A stretch of DNA of 64,000 bases from Heliopora coerulea (GCA_030142905.1 JASJOG010000028.1:1437501-1501500), one strand, 5' to 3'. Shown: positions 20,601 to 34,075, counted from the stretch's first letter. The notes: generated from the sequence alone by a model not told the origin. Numbers and translations are program-made.

Positions 20601-23584
20601 AATTATTGTTTACCTTTGGTTGATAGTTTATGGACGTGTGGGAACTATACGAAATGTAAAAACAGTGGCTGTCCACGAAATTTTTTGGTGAGTTTATTTT
20701 GATTTAATCTTGTGCTAAGGCTGAAATTTCTCATCAAATTGGGAATTTTCTCAAACCTTCAAGTGGACTGACAGTCTTCCATATCATTGATTCTTGTGGG
20801 TTTAGGGGATGGTTACATGGAAGAATTTCAACTCGATTAGCCGAGTTGAAAACATTTCCAATTACCGAAGAAATATCAGCATGTAAAGTAGTTGATATCG
20901 AAAGTAAAAACAGGCGGAAATTTTGCCGTCGTTGTTGTTTTGATATATTAATGTCACGCACACCAGTGTTCGGAATTTCTGAGATCATCTCTCAATTCGT
21001 GTTTCGTACATTTGTTGATAGTACTTTCTCGAAGAAACAGAGGAAGAGCAGAGCATCTGACAAGGAGTTCAAAGTTTTTGACTACAGACTGTTCAAACTC
21101 TTGAACCGCGTGCAGACAAGTAAGATTACCTATGTACTGTATGGTTAACTGATATTAACTGATATTAATTGTATGATATCTGACACAACTATGATTCGAG
21201 CGAACATATTGAGTATACCTTGTTTGGTATGATGTTGGGACAATGGTTCCGTCATACTTGCTTGAAGCGAGGCTGCGTTCATCTTATTTGTTGATTTAAA
21301 ACTAGCAATTCTTTGTTTTGGAGAACAGTTAATCACAGCAGGGTTGGCTGAGTGGACGCTCGTTCGTTCTGGCATCTTTCTTTAAACTGTATACTAGCCT
21401 CGGCTGGCGTAATATTTGTAAAGGGTTACAACTTCTCTATTTCACATCTGCTTAACAGTATTTTTGACCGCCTCTGCTGGCAAATTTGCAGAACTATTTT
21501 TGTTGCGATTCTAGTTACTATATTGAACAATAGGTGCGTTGCATGAATGGTGCCTTTTTGGTCGCTCTAACTTTATCGAAAGAATGTCATTGGCCTTTAT
21601 TGGACGAGACCTTCAAGACCACCGTATCTCTTCCTTTTGAAAGGTGTTTTTGTGTGTTCGTGAGACAGATACTATCAACTAGTTGTTTCAGAACATTCTT
21701 GAACTTCTTAAGATGAGGCAACCGACCAAAGTGGGTGAAAACTGGTATAAATTTTAAAGTTCACAAAAGGGAAAAATGTCGCCACTGCTTACTGCAAGTC
21801 CGAAATTTTCCCAAGGTTATTACTTTTCAAACGGTGAAAGCGTTATTGAACTATCTTGAGTGCAGAAATATAACACAGTCGAGCCACGGACTAACAATTT
21901 CAACTAATTTGTGTAGCTATGCCTTATATATATACATGTACTTAGTCTTATACAAAATTTACTATTTGCATATAATTACTGACCCGCATCAAAACCTATT
22001 GTCTTCACTCGGCATTATATCAGCGAATGCAGAGAACAAAATTATGGAAGTCGATTTTGTAAAATTTTGTTTGCTGAATTCGCTGATATGATGCAGAGAA
22101 AACATAATGCAGGCGGCTGAGCCCACAGGCCTCAACTGCCTGCATTGAATCCAATAATGTTGCGTGTCTTAGTAATTATTTTTTAAGTATTTTGAATATA
22201 ACCACACTGCACATGTAAAAAGACATAATGAACAATTATTGGATGAGGCTGGGGATGATGTCAAGAATTATCCAGACCGAGGTCAATGTTATACATTCAA
22301 AACAGCAATAGATGCAAGAAAAGATTTGCACTTAGAGTCGTGCAAGTAACTTTTCAAACTGCTGCAGGCCAATTTTTACTGTTTTGTAATTTTCGCGATC
22401 TTGAGGTGGTTACGTCATCACCGTCCAATAATTTTTTTGGACCGCTCCGTCGAATAATTCACGCTATTCTACGGAAATAATGTCACGGCTTCCAGACGTT
22501 GAGAATTAACTGGTGAATGTCGGCCAATAAGAAACAAGAATGAAGTGTGAATGTATAATAATAGTTTTTAAAGACCTCCCATGATCCGAAAACTTTTGTA
22601 CCGTAGAGTGGAGCTGGTTAGGTATTAAATACACCCCTTCTCTGGTGTTTCGGACCAGGCGGCATATCTTTTTTAAAGGATATATGTTGTGGCCATTAAC
22701 GTGTAATAGTCCAGTTCTTTCTGTTCTGGTTATGACACAGAGGATTTATAAAATACGTACTTCAGAAGCCTGTCTTAAAATGTAGCCCCGGACCATCCCA
22801 CTACTGTGTACATTTATCAATATGCTCTTTTTAAAGTACAGCCAACTAGGGAAATGCTTATCGTGACCTAGAAATTCCAGCAGCAGCGGTTGGGTTATCA
22901 GTATTGGGTTATATTACTATATCTCTAACCAATCCTTTACCAACAGAGGAATAGAAAAGAAAACCTAAACAACTATTACAGAGATTTGAGAGCAACTGTT
23001 TTACGCAGTTGGAAAATGTTTCTGACCTCATCTTCTGAGGTAAGCCTGCTAAAACATTCAAACACATGCATTTATATCAAATTACATTATTTTATTAAAA
23101 TTACAGTTAATCTCAAGTAGTAGAGACATTTAACATGGATTTGGAAAGATCATGAGATTAACTGCTTTAAAAAAGTCAACTATTGAGGGATCTCAACCTT
23201 TTTTTTAAATTTTGGTCAGCAAATGAAAACAACTATGCATTCATTGTAATAACATTCACTGGCAGTAAATTGTACATCACCTGACAGTGACAGCTCATGG
23301 CATACAATGTACTGTAGAGGTTGTAATGAGTACATGTCAGGTTACCTCAATGTCAGCCCAACCGGACTTTCTTACGGACAAAAAAGGTTCAGCAACATAA
23401 CACCCTCACCAGTGGATCCAGACTTGGCTTGAAGGAGGAGCCCAGTCCAGAAGTAGCAATTATACGGTAACATTTTCTCTTCTGCTCTGAGCTTCTCGAA
23501 GAGAAATCACATGTTCATTGTTCAATATCTAGTACAAGATCAAATCACAAATATGTACTATACCCTAAGTTAGTCTAGATGAAC
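20601..23584. other. gene-free stretch with hairpins
   Basis: No exon or transposase is supported. Open frames at 20846-21148 and 21735-22091 have no recognisable motif. The only structure I see is two small inverted repeats at 22017-22146, listed separately. Confidence 0.5.
22017..22146. repeat. two adjacent inverted repeats
   Basis: The first has perfect 12-bp outer arms (atatcagcgaat 22017-22028, attcgctgatat 22078-22089) and 8-bp inner arms (acaaaatt, aattttgt). The second has 9-bp arms (aatgcaggc 22106-22114, gcctgcatt 22138-22146). They could be remnants of a small fold-back element. Confidence 0.55.
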
Positions 23585-23935
23585 TGATAGAAATTTTCAT
23601 TTTTTGTTTGGCTAACACACAACTGGAATAACTCACCATCGAGTGTTGTTGAAGCGGAGAGCTACAGCTCTTTTAAACGTAGGCTCAAATCTTACTTAGG
23701 AATTTAGAATTTCTTATTTTACATTTTCATTTGCTTTCATCTTGATTATTTAATTTAGGGAGTTTAACATAGGAACAACCCCTTCACTTCCTTCCACGAT
23801 GCTTTGGTGTTTGTTATTTGATGTATTTTTGTAATTTTGCTAATTTGCATCGTAATTAAACTTATGTTATGTTATGTTATGTTATGTTATGTTATGTTAT
23901 GTTATGTTATGTTACGTTACGTTACGTTATGGTTG
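23585..23935 (+). mobile_element. LINE 3-prime end with pentanucleotide tail
   Basis: The plus strand encodes a short LINE polymerase C-terminus (NWNNSPSSVVEAESYSSFKR followed by RLKSYLG and a stop). An untranslated stretch follows, and then a (TTATG)n run of about 13 units (23869-23935). Short simple repeats at the 3-prime end are usual for several non-LTR clades. The element is severely 5-prime truncated. Confidence 0.65.
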
Positions 23936-24987
23936 AGTATTTTTTTTATGGCCACTAAGATGTTCAACCACTCATTTTTTGTATTTGCCAAAATATATTT
24001 ACATATAGAGTAAAAACAAGGTAATTGTGCATTTTTCAGGGCAAAGTTACAAACGCGTTAGTACTCGTTCATGTTCGGAATTGCATGTGCACGAATAAAA
24101 CTTTTTAACTTATGTTTTATTAACTCTTTGGGAGATAAACACTTGTACCTGTTTTCTGTTCCTATTTTTTCAGTTACCTTAGTAAGCGAATTTATCATAA
24201 ATTACACTTATTATAAATTACTGAAAGGGGCAGCCCAGGCCCCTTGGGTCCCCTAGATCCGCCACTGATCCTGATGTGAGCTTACATTTTGTGCCTTTGA
24301 AAGCACATAAACAAGCAACACTTCAATATTTTTCTATTCTATTATAACAATTTCAACTAAAATATTTCAACAATAACAGAATTATCACAATTCAGTCATA
24401 CATATTTGCAATACTGATATTAAAATATTTAGAAATACAGTCATGTAACCACATCCTCCCTTTATGGTTATGTTCTTAGTGTAGTCTTTCCTGTTAAATA
24501 TAATAATTATGGCCTTATCTGTTAAAATTTTGTTGGAACTGACCCCATCAACCCTTTAATGGGCACATGGATGATTTTTGCACTTTATCATTTTACTCTG
24601 GTTAATGTCAGATTTTACTTATCAAGGGATTCCTCTAAGAAAACAGCCAGCAAGCAGGTTAACCAAGGTTTCTGGAGAGTGGCTTAGAGAATTAACCCAT
24701 TTCTGCCGAGATGGCTCTCCTTAATGTTACATACCACTCCTGTATTCTGCCTAGTAATGCCTGAAAAGTTTACTTGTCAGGGGCAAACCATCAGCACCTT
24801 GTTAGGAAAAGTCAGAAGTAAGTTGAAACCTTTAATTTAAATTCTCCTAATCTGATCCAATAGGACTTTCTGGAAAAAAATTCAAAGCTTCTACCACACA
24901 AGTATATACATTACATTTCTCACTACATTCTGCTTTAACCTTCAAACTTTGAAGAGGCTACTATAATGTGCATTGCAGAATCACTGT

Positions 24988-25790
24988 AGGGGCAGATCCA
25001 AACAAGTGCAAACGGTGCGTTTGCCCCGGTCAGATTTTCATAATTAAGAATGTTAATTAATACCAAAAAGCCAACCCATCGAAAAATATGGACTTGAATT
25101 ATTTCAATGTGTTGAAGGTCCTTGGAACTGATGTTCTTGGGAGATCAGTAAATCGAAAGTATGAGATTTCCGCGAAATAACCAGTACTGTAAGTCTTGAA
25201 TGGACTTCTACTTTAAGAATCAAAGGTGAGTTGTCCATGCTGCATCAAGAAGACTTTAGGTTGAGTTTTCAGCTGTGAGTAGAATTTAAATTTGTCAACT
25301 GTCCACCTTTGCAAATAAGCCCCACAAGTTATACAGAAGAGGATGATGTGATGAATTCTTTCATCTCATTAGATAACTCAAAGCTCATTTAAAATTGCTA
25401 TGAATATACTGAGTGTTATTACTCTTCTTGAAAAAACTGTAAGATACATGTAATTTGGTCATCTAGGGCTTGTAATCATGTATAGTTAAATATTTTCTCC
25501 AATAAATGCCAACAACCGTTAGATGTTGATGTTACTATTTTGTAGAGGATTATGCACTTTCATTAAATTGTACAAATTTCAAATACATTCTCTGAAAAGT
25601 ATGTATGAATGAAAATGACTGGTTTTCCATTGAAAAGTATTCTACGTTCAATTCATTTATGCATAGGCAAATTACTGTCAAAAATGCTGGAAAAGGTGTT
25701 CGTGAGGTCCTAGCAGCTCAAACTTTCCTGGTGAGCATGCCCCCAGATCCCCCTAGTGGCGCAGTCAGATTTTAGCCTGGATCCGCCCCA
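24988..25790. mobile_element. probable non-autonomous hAT-like element
   Basis: The left end GGGGCAGATCCA (24989-25000) and the right end TGGATCCGCCCC (25778-25789) are inverted with one mismatch in 12. GGGGCGGATCC termini are common in hAT miniature elements. There is no coding sequence inside and I could not find a clean 8-bp duplication, so the boundaries are tentative. Confidence 0.45.
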
Positions 25791-26244
25791 GCGGTGGGCT
25801 GACTGTTCTTGTTCCTAATCACTGACATATGGCACAAAAGGATTATCTTATCTTGAACATCCTTAGTTTTTGTCTTCCAGTCTCAAAGTTTTCATAAATA
25901 AATATTAAAATATTATTGTTGAAAAATTTGGTTCGCTGGAGTTTTTAGGGAAAGATAAAATACATAACTGTAAACTGTGAAATGCCTGGGTCTGATGCTG
26001 TATCACATATTTCACCCTGGGAGGACAACTAGACTGGCCGCTGACCTCTGAGGCATGCTTGACATAGTAGTGCAATGTGTTGGCTTTCATGGCAACATTA
26101 TTTTTCCACTGATTAGTGCATATTTATCTGCACTAAGTGACATATGGTTTTGAACGGAATATCTATTAACGAAAGGCATAGATTAAATTAATTAAAAAAA
26201 CTGACAAAAAGGAAGATAGAAACAAAATTTATTTTTGAAATATA

Positions 26245-26465
26245 TATATTTTGGAAATGTGGAGCTTTGAGATATCTTGAATGATAGATGAACGTTCATC
26301 AAGCTCTATCCTCAGCAAAACAATTTCTGAGGGCCAGACAGGGATCAAACCCACAACCTCCTGATGACCGATAAGTGCCATACCTCTAACCACTGAGCTA
26401 CCAGGACTCAGATGGTGAGCTAAGGTGCACGTTCAACATATGTGTGACCTTAGCACAAGCCACTA
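26245..26465 (-). repeat. tRNA-derived SINE
   Basis: The minus strand reads gagtcctggtagctcagtgg (A box), then ggttgtgggtttgatccc (B box), then the tail with tagagcttgatgaacgttcat. A second tail fragment of the same family follows at about 26490-26600. It is more diverged than the copies near 20 kb. Confidence 0.75.
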
Positions 26466-26963
26466 TAATGTGTCAATAATGTATTTGACGAGATATATAT
26501 TTTGGAAACGTGGGAGCAGGGAGATATCTGGAATGATAGGTTAACATTCGTCAACCTCTATCATCAGAAAAATAATTTCTGAGGATCTGAGAAATCTTTG
26601 ATCCCATGATCTGAGGATCTGAGGAATCTTTGATCCCATTATCCCATGATTGGCATAATGGCGGGCATATATAATTGGAATAATGTTCCATTAATGATAA
26701 TGTGATAGTCTGTTCCACCTTCGGCTTTCAGTTACCATATTACGTTTAACACTCATCCTGGGTCTATAGTCGATCAAGATTCTTTTAACGATAGTTCCTC
26801 AATCCTTCTTTGCTCCAAGTTGGATATCCGTGACTATCGTGACCGAAATTCAGGTCTGAAAAGACATCGTCCTACTAAAGTCTCGCCTTTTTCCCGAGCT
26901 CGAGCAGTAGTTTACTTAGTCAAACTATCTGTGTGTGCTAATTATCTTCTTATATTGGCTGAA

Positions 26964-26985
26964 GATGTGAGCCTTACCCTGGCCC
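26964..26985 (+). other. 2A-like motif relic at the LINE N-terminus
   Basis: Codons read DVSL and then shift frame; a one-base deletion after ctta converts what would be the NPGP end of a 2A motif. The upstream residues (ANYLLILAE) are hydrophobic, as in 2A peptides. LINEs of the CR1/L2 type in several invertebrates are known to carry 2A-like sequences at the protein start. Confidence 0.45.
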
Positions 26986-27031
26986 TTGTACGTCAACTAA
27001 CAACGACTCTTTAGAATCCACTAACTGCGGT

Positions 27032-28258
27032 AAAGGATTATCAATTTGCCAATGGAATGTTCAATGCCTCACCGACTCCAAATTTAAAGCGATTTCAGCA
27101 TCGCTCAATAATGTCCAGCACCCAAGACATAGAGCTCATATAGTTATCCTAATAGAGACGTTTAGCTCTAATAAATTATAATAATAAACAGTTTATTATT
27201 TGTTATATCAAATTATGAGCTCAACAGAAAAGATCGTGCTGGAAAGAAAGGTGGACGGATCTTATTTACGTTCATAATGAACTTATGTGCAGAAAAAGGC
27301 ATCATCTTATGTCGTCAGAAAGCGAGATTTTATGTTTGGAAGTTTGTCCCTACAAATCTAAACGTCCAACAACTGTAGCTGGCGTTTACAGACCACCTTC
27401 TTCGAAATCTCACGATGACATGAACATTGGAAATAACATAGAAAATGCCTATCTATTTAACAAAGAGTTGATTATTCTTGGAGATTTCAATATCGATGTT
27501 TTCAAGCCAGATTATTTTAAACACAAACTTATCAGAACATTGAAAAAATTTTATCTTGTGCAATTGGTTAATCAAGTTACAAGGCTGTCGTCTCAGACCT
27601 GTTTGGATCATGTCTGGGTAACTCATTCCCGACAGAATTACCGCAGTAGAAACCAAAGTCATTGGCTTATCTGATCACCTTCCAACAATTGTTCTCAGGC
27701 AATACAAGCAAAACGACACTAAAGAGCCATCAAATCATCGATCTTTCACCTACAGAGACTTCAAACACCTTGATGTGCAAGCCTTCGTTCAGTCTTTTAA
27801 TGAAGCCCCGTGAGAGACTGCGTTTATATTTGATGATATCGATGACATTTATGGTGCGTGGTTTAAGATCTTTTCAAGAATTATTGATGAACATGTTCCA
27901 ACAAAGCATAAAAGAATAAAGACGCAACGTCAACCTGCTTGGTTTAACAGTGATATAAATGGAAAAATTGCAGAAAGAAATAATTTATTGAAGATGGCTA
28001 AAAGAGCTCAAAATACTGATGATTGGACCAGATACAAGAAATCCAAGAACAAAGTTACCAAAACAATTCGCCAATCCAACGAAGAATACTTCAGGGAGAA
28101 AGTAGAACAAAACAGGCAAGACCCTAAAAAACTCTGGAATCTAATTAAAACGCTTGGGACGGACAACATAAATAGACATGTCAACATCAGTTCTCTCAAA
28201 GATAAGAATGGCGTTTCCCATACAGACAAACAAGAAATTGCGGAGTTAACTTGTTTTT
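27032..28258 (+). pseudogene. LINE APE endonuclease and linker, decayed
   Basis: The endonuclease starts with LSICQWNVQCL near 27040 and continues in 27285-27674 with VAGVYRPPSS, LIILGDFNID (catalytic Asp and Asn) and TCLDHVWV. The expected SDHLPT follows at 27668 in another frame. The linker between endonuclease and RT (27955-28258) has PAWFN and EYFREKVEQNRQDPKKLWN. Stops near 27670 and 27812 and several frame changes inactivate it. The endonuclease would have nicked target DNA to prime reverse transcription. Confidence 0.8.
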
Positions 28259-29851
28259 TGTTGATCAACCACCTGATTTTTTGGATTCATCGTCCCCGAC
28301 TGTTGATTCCTTAAACAGCCATCACATTTGTTCCAATAAGGCTGTACTGGTCATTCCACATATAAATAGTTCCCAAATTGAAAAAGATATCAAGTCTATG
28401 CCTATGCAGAAGGCAACCGGCGCCCATGGTATTAGTACAAGAATCCTGAAGGCTGCTGCTCCAGCTATCTCATCTTCATTAGCAAGACTGATTAACAACT
28501 GTATAGATAACAGTTGTATTCTATCAGCGTGGAAGCTAGCAAAGGTAGTTGCTATATACAAAGGCAAAGGTTCTAAGGAAAACATGTGTAACTACAGTCC
28601 AATTTCTGTGTTACCATTCCTTTCAAAGATTTTCGAGAAACATATACATACTGCTTTGTATCACCACTTAAAAGAAGACAGCCTTCTATATAACCTCTAG
28701 TCTGACTTTCGCAAGACGTACTGGACACAAACCGCCTTTATTAGACCAGTTGACCAACTGCTGTGGAACTTTGAGAATGATCATATTAATGGCTTGGTAT
28801 TTATCGACTACAGAAAAGCTTTTGATCTTATAGATCATAAGTTCCTAGTAGCCAACCTTGAATCTTATGGTATCTCGTCAACGAATTTCATTTTACTGGA
28901 AGACTACCTAAAGATAGTCGCCAGTATGTAAATCTAGGGTATTTCAACTCAACTACCGAAGTTATTACTCATGGCGTGTCTCGAGGCTTGATCCTTGACC
29001 CGCTTCTGTTCTTGGTCTTTATAAATGATTTGCCTCGTTAAAAAATTGACTTTAGATATTTATGCCGACGATACGACCCTAAGCGCATCAGTTTCGTTGG
29101 CTTCTTCTACAACTGTAAAGAGTATTCTACAGAAAGATCTCAACGAAGTTCGTTCATCTCACACGGTCCTCCAAGAACAAAATTATTACCTCCAAGACTC
29201 GTCACCGGTCGTCGACTGGATCAAAAGTTGGACGATAATTGTTTTACCCTCCTGGGAGTTCGAATTGACAATAACTTAACTTTTGATGACCATATTGATG
29301 AATTAAGCAAAAATGTAGCCAGAAAGATTGGTGTACTTAAGAGTATAAAAAGGAACCTCCCAATTAAGGCACGGAAGCTCTTTTATAAGTCCATGATTAA
29401 ATTAATAATGTTATGTGGCGGCACAGTTTGGGGCTCTTGTTCAAACGAAAGTATTGTCAAAATCTTCAAGTTTCAGAAAAGAGCCGCCCGTGTGATCCTT
29501 GATGCGAACATGAAGGAAAGAAGTAGCGTAATGTTTAAAAAACTGAACTGGTTACCAATCAGGGATGAAACTGCAATATGTGAATGTTGTCTAACATATA
29601 AAAGAATCAATGGTCCTGTTCCTGATTATATTGATGATATCCTCAAAAGGAATGCAGATTTACACACGAGGTCAACCAGGAATGCATCTGTAAATTTAGT
29701 TTGTCCTAAATTTAAAAGTAAGACTGAAGGGGAAAGAACCTTTGATGTTACTAGCTCAAGATTGTGCAACAGTATTCCTGTAGACATTGGGAAAAAGAAC
29801 TCTTACAGTTCCTTTAATTTGGCCATACGTAAATATTTTCTGGTTAAATAA
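28251..29851 (+). pseudogene. LINE reverse transcriptase, decayed
   Basis: 28251-28700 carries the RT fingers (MQKATGAHGISTRILK, then AYKGKGSK-like and YSPISVLPFLSKIFEK). After an in-frame stop, FIDYRKAFDLIDH appears near 28800. LDIYADDTTLSASV near 29045 contains the catalytic Tyr-Ala-Asp-Asp. The thumb and C-terminal tail are one open frame at 29228-29851 (LLGVRIDNNLTFDDH, FQKRAARVILD, then FKKLNWLPIRDE). The catalytic aspartates survive, but the frame is broken at least four times. Confidence 0.85.
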
Positions 29852-30162
29852 ATGAAAATAAATAATGTCGTTTAATATTGTAATTTAATTAGCTATTTGA
29901 CAACATGTCTAATTTTAAAATTATTCATATTATTTCATACAAGATAATTCACTTATATTGATTTTATAATTATTTAGATTTATATTTCGTAATTGAATTT
30001 CTACTCATTGTCAATGTTTTACCGATATTTCAAATATCTATATTTGTCACGTATTCATACATAAGAAGTATCTAATTTTGAGGGCCATAAGTTCATCAGT
30101 GTAAACTGGCAAATGTTACCCTCATTAAATAAAGTTTTATAATAATAATAATAATAATTAAT

Positions 30163-33100
30163 TTTTCATAATCTCAATCATAATCACATAATCACGTGTT
30201 GTTAACAGTTTTTTGTGTGAGAAATGAGCATAAATTGTAACAGCCAGTTTGCTGAAAAGCAAGGCTTGTCAAAAAATGCCCCACACTCTAACTGTAAAAT
30301 GTGATACTTAACACTTAGTCATGTTATACTCAACCCCCCTTGAAAAAAATTCCTGTATCCGCCCCTGTAACAGTCCTTGCATGATGTTAAACTATGACTA
30401 AAATGGCAAATCATGGTTTGATATGAAGTCAATTGCTTATCGACATTACATTAAACCATTTCAAAAATGACTATTGATCTTATCATATGAAGAATATTTT
30501 CTTTCTTCGTATTGCTTGTAAATAATGACATATTAAGTCATTATATCCCAGAATTTACGTTGAATCATTTTTGTGCAAATGGCGTTCCATCATGTCCATA
30601 TGTGTCGCCGCTATGACCTCTTTTGCGCATATCCTACTTTTTTCCTAACTTCTAATGTCTCATGTCCAGAAATCTAACTTCTCGTTCTCCTTTATTTTCT
30701 CGTAAAGACATTACTCATGGCCAATGTAACCTGTCGTTCTTCTGCTGTCTTGCTCACAATCTTTGTCGCCATCGTTGTGTCTCTAGAACCTATTTTCTAG
30801 ATTTTCTTCCTATAGTCTATTCCCTGGTAAATACACCCCAAACGTGCCAAGATTAGTATGTTCGCCCCTCTCAGGCCTTCGCCGCGGAATGTGCAAAATA
30901 ATCCACGAAAATTATAGAATTTGTCGGTTCACGATGATGTCATAATGACGCCACAACAACACATCATTAAATGATGAAATTTCAGGCTCATATGCCACAT
31001 ACTGGGAATCGTTGATGATTCTTAAATCTGGTAAACCGTATGAGAAATTGTGGCAACCCTAACCTTCCGTAATAACGCGTGAATGCCCGTGATATTAAAT
31101 ACGTCCAAAACCCCTAGATTGTACACAGTAAATTCTTAATAGCCTTTTTATTTTTTCATCAAATATTTATTATGATATGACTATCGTATGCTGATTGTCC
31201 TGATCTCGTGGAACCTTGAATCTTTTGAAAACAATGGCAAAGAAATTTCTCTTCAAATGAATGTACAATCATTATCTAATGTTTTATTCACATACGTTGT
31301 GCAGAATAAACGCTCTCTCTAATGGTATACGTTTCCAGAATGGTACAAGCCCACAGACGATTCAGGAGAACTTAAGACATGGTCAGCTAAACATATTGGA
31401 GTCGACCTAAATGATTATTAGGTTCGGCATGTCGTCTAAAACAGGCCTAACTACATTAACCTGCCTGCAAGTTACTATATGGTCGTGATTTTGCATGTAT
31501 TCACTTTTATGGGCCTGAAAAAAAAGTTGAAAAATTTGACTAAGGTGATGAAAATCCTCATCGACCACTAAAAGATAACATGCAAACCTTTAATTGCTAA
31601 GCTTTGATTCCCGAACTAAAATCCCTGTATTATCATCCGTCGTGACCAGGTAGTTCATTTCAACGAGATCAACAATATCATTTACATCAATTCACGAGAC
31701 CAATGCAAAGTGCAGAGCTCTAGTTAAAAGGTCAAGACGAAATTTATGTTCTCACTGTTATTAGTCCGGTTGTGATATTCCGTTTAATATATTACATTTC
31801 GCTACGGCTAATTTTTATCACCTTTTGAGGGGCCATATAGATGAGCGTAAGAGTTTCTGAACAAGACGTGCACAGCTAATATCGTAGACTAAGCAGTTCA
31901 CCATGGCAGTAAATTTACCAAAATACCTTTCCAATTAAGTTGCAAAACCGTCTTTACAAAGGTCCTCACGGTTTCTTAAGGCCTTGCGGAAAATAATGCG
32001 TAATTTTTCAAATGAAAATGAAAAAATAAACAAATCAATCAATCAATAAATAAATAAAAATAATTAAATAAAGACTGGAGATAATGGCATCCAGAACTTC
32101 GATTATGACAAATTCCCGAGTAATAACTTCATAAATCGTAAACTATTCATGCAGAAAATTTTGGACAATTCACTTTAACCGAAAGCTACATATAATGGTC
32201 AAGTTGTGTGACTTGTGAGCCAATATTCAACATATATGTTTTCTAATTTTGCATTGAATGACATTTCTTAGATTGACAGAACGCCAAATAATCCTGACCT
32301 ACCTTATCGGCAAAGAAGAAATTTTGACAAAAGTCTCCTAAATTTACCTTGGCATTTGTTATTCCTTCGGCAATTTTTTTGGTACAATTTTTCACCTCCT
32401 TTTATTTCTTTCTCATCCATCCAACACATGATATCATTTTTCTCTAGTTTTTTTCCAACTTCAAAACTTCGGACTTGCTTTTCCATTGGTAAGATACAAA
32501 AACTTTGGGAGAAGGGCTGTCGACAACGTCTACAGAAATGAAAAGTAATAAACGCACTTTAAGACCATTGTGTACAGAATATGATGAAGATCATAAACGC
32601 CTATGAATGAATGATAAATAATTAGTAAATGAATGATCTTCAAATTCTTATACTCATAAAATAGCTTCTTAGCCCCCAACTAAGATTATCACTACAGGGC
32701 CCTCAGCGATGAAGATTTTCAGGTGTTTTTGGAAGCCACTTTAACGCGGAGCTTTGGTAAAATGCCCGATTTAAGTTTCCTCGATGGCACATGATGAGAT
32801 ACAACAGGCGTTTTCTTTTTAACTAGGACGCCACTTTATGACCGTTCTCCGCTGGGACGTCAGACGTTCATCAGAAGACAGTCATGCTCTTGGGTATCAG
32901 CCATATTTATACTCCAGATCAATACATTGAAATGTTAAGACCAACGCATGCAAAATTAATTTTATCCATGTAAATACTCGCTTTTGGTGATTTAATAGTC
33001 ATTTCTTGCGCCTCCTCAATTGATCCTTTCAATTAAATCCCTCTCATCTTGTGCTCTAATGTCTTCATACCCGCCCTGCAATAGCAGAATATGGGACAAG

Positions 33101-33405
33101 GTTCTCTAGTCGTATTTTGGGCAAGAAATTTGTTTAAAAAAAATTTGTTTAATAAAAAATTTGGAAAATTACGTGCCAATAAAATTTACTGAAGTGAACA
33201 CACATAAATGTAATGCTGGCATTGACGCAGACGGTTGTTGTCATGGCAGAATAAGTACTTGTCAAATTCACCAAACATAAATGAGTTTCAAACTATATTC
33301 AGTTACTAATTCCCGGTAAAATGTTACTCGTGCAACTCCCTTGCTAACTCGAAATTTCTGAAACAACTCATTTATCAAAGCGCTTAAAACGAGCAATTTT
33401 CGTAC
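30163..33405. other. gene-free stretch
   Basis: No transposon protein or convincing exon is visible. A sequence resembling the end of a hAT miniature element (atccgcccctg, about 30357-30367) and A/T-rich low-complexity DNA (aaataaa runs near 32020-32070) are the only features I note. Confidence 0.5.
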
Positions 33406-33459
33406 CTGTTCCTGCCTGTTCGTAGCTAACCTGAGCGGAGGTTTGAGCAACGTTTTCAT
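33406..33459 (-). CDS. candidate 54-nt phase 1-1 exon of an unidentified host gene
   Basis: On the minus strand an acceptor (tttatttgtag) precedes 54 nt that end at a donor (gtacga). The phase-1 frame reads ENVAQTSAQVSYEQAGTG. The exon is symmetric, as are the linker exons of the peptidase gene at 51 kb, but I see no partner exons nearby. A chance match is quite possible. Confidence 0.2.
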
Positions 33460-33741
33460 CTACAAATAAAACGAGAAATTAAAACACTATTATCGAGTAC
33501 TAATAGAACAATGCCATTTTGATATTAAATGCACAAAAAAAATGATCGAAAATTAAATGATCGAGATGCATAAAGGCTGATTTCCATTCAATCGTGAGAT
33601 CGTCGCAATTTTCGACGGCATGATAACGAATGCTTTGGTTAGTAAACTATCTCCAACTACAAGTAAACTAAAAGATATGAGTCACACTGCGTCTTATCTC
33701 GGTTCATTTACCCATAAGAAATCCTACACTGCTGAAGTCAA

Positions 33742-34075
33742 CTGAAAATTATTGACTAGAGCTAGATTTGAACTCACACCTTCCGGATACCGGTCCGCCG
33801 CTCAACCTGTTGAGCTATTGAGTCCACAGGAATTGGAGGCGAGTTTTTATCCAATTTAAGTGCACGAGATATTCTAGCGACAACTTAACGCTATCCATGA
33901 GGATGGATGTGTAGTGTTTCAATTCCATTTCAGAATCATCCTCAGGGTATTATGAAATGATAACTTCACAATTAACCTACACTGCTAAAGTCAACTGGAA
34001 ATTGTTCACTCGAGCGGGATTTGAACTGGCACCTTCAGGATACCGGTCCGCCGCTCTACCGCCTATAAAGCGTTT
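33742..34075 (-). repeat. second tRNA-like SINE family, two partial copies
   Basis: Two segments (about 33742-33860 and 33955-34075) share cctacactgct(g/a)aagtcaactg, then gatttgaact and ggataccggtccgccgctc. On the minus strand the first has A-box-like aatagctcaacaggttgag and B-box-like ggtgtgagttcaaatc. The intervening atcctcagggta sequence also recurs at about 42950. This family differs from the one near 20 kb. Confidence 0.6.

Larger units (their letters stand above)
26700..30162 (+). mobile_element. decayed LINE (APE endonuclease plus reverse transcriptase)
   Basis: Plus-strand fragments form one non-LTR retrotransposon: a leader with a 2A-like relic, an APE endonuclease, a reverse transcriptase and a C-terminal tail. 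After them come an untranslated tail and a short (TAA)n run at 30138-30158. It is near full length but broken by many stops and frameshifts. A CR1/L2-type element is likely from the APE domain and the microsatellite-like 3-prime end; the clade call is inference. Confidence 0.85.

Noticed and set aside
23410..24267. Possible hAT miniature element with ends CAGTGGATCCAG and, reversed, CAGTGGCGGATCTAG
   Set aside because: The ends align only with a gap, the flanking octamers differ, and the interior contains an unrelated LINE tail. Only the right end looks convincing.
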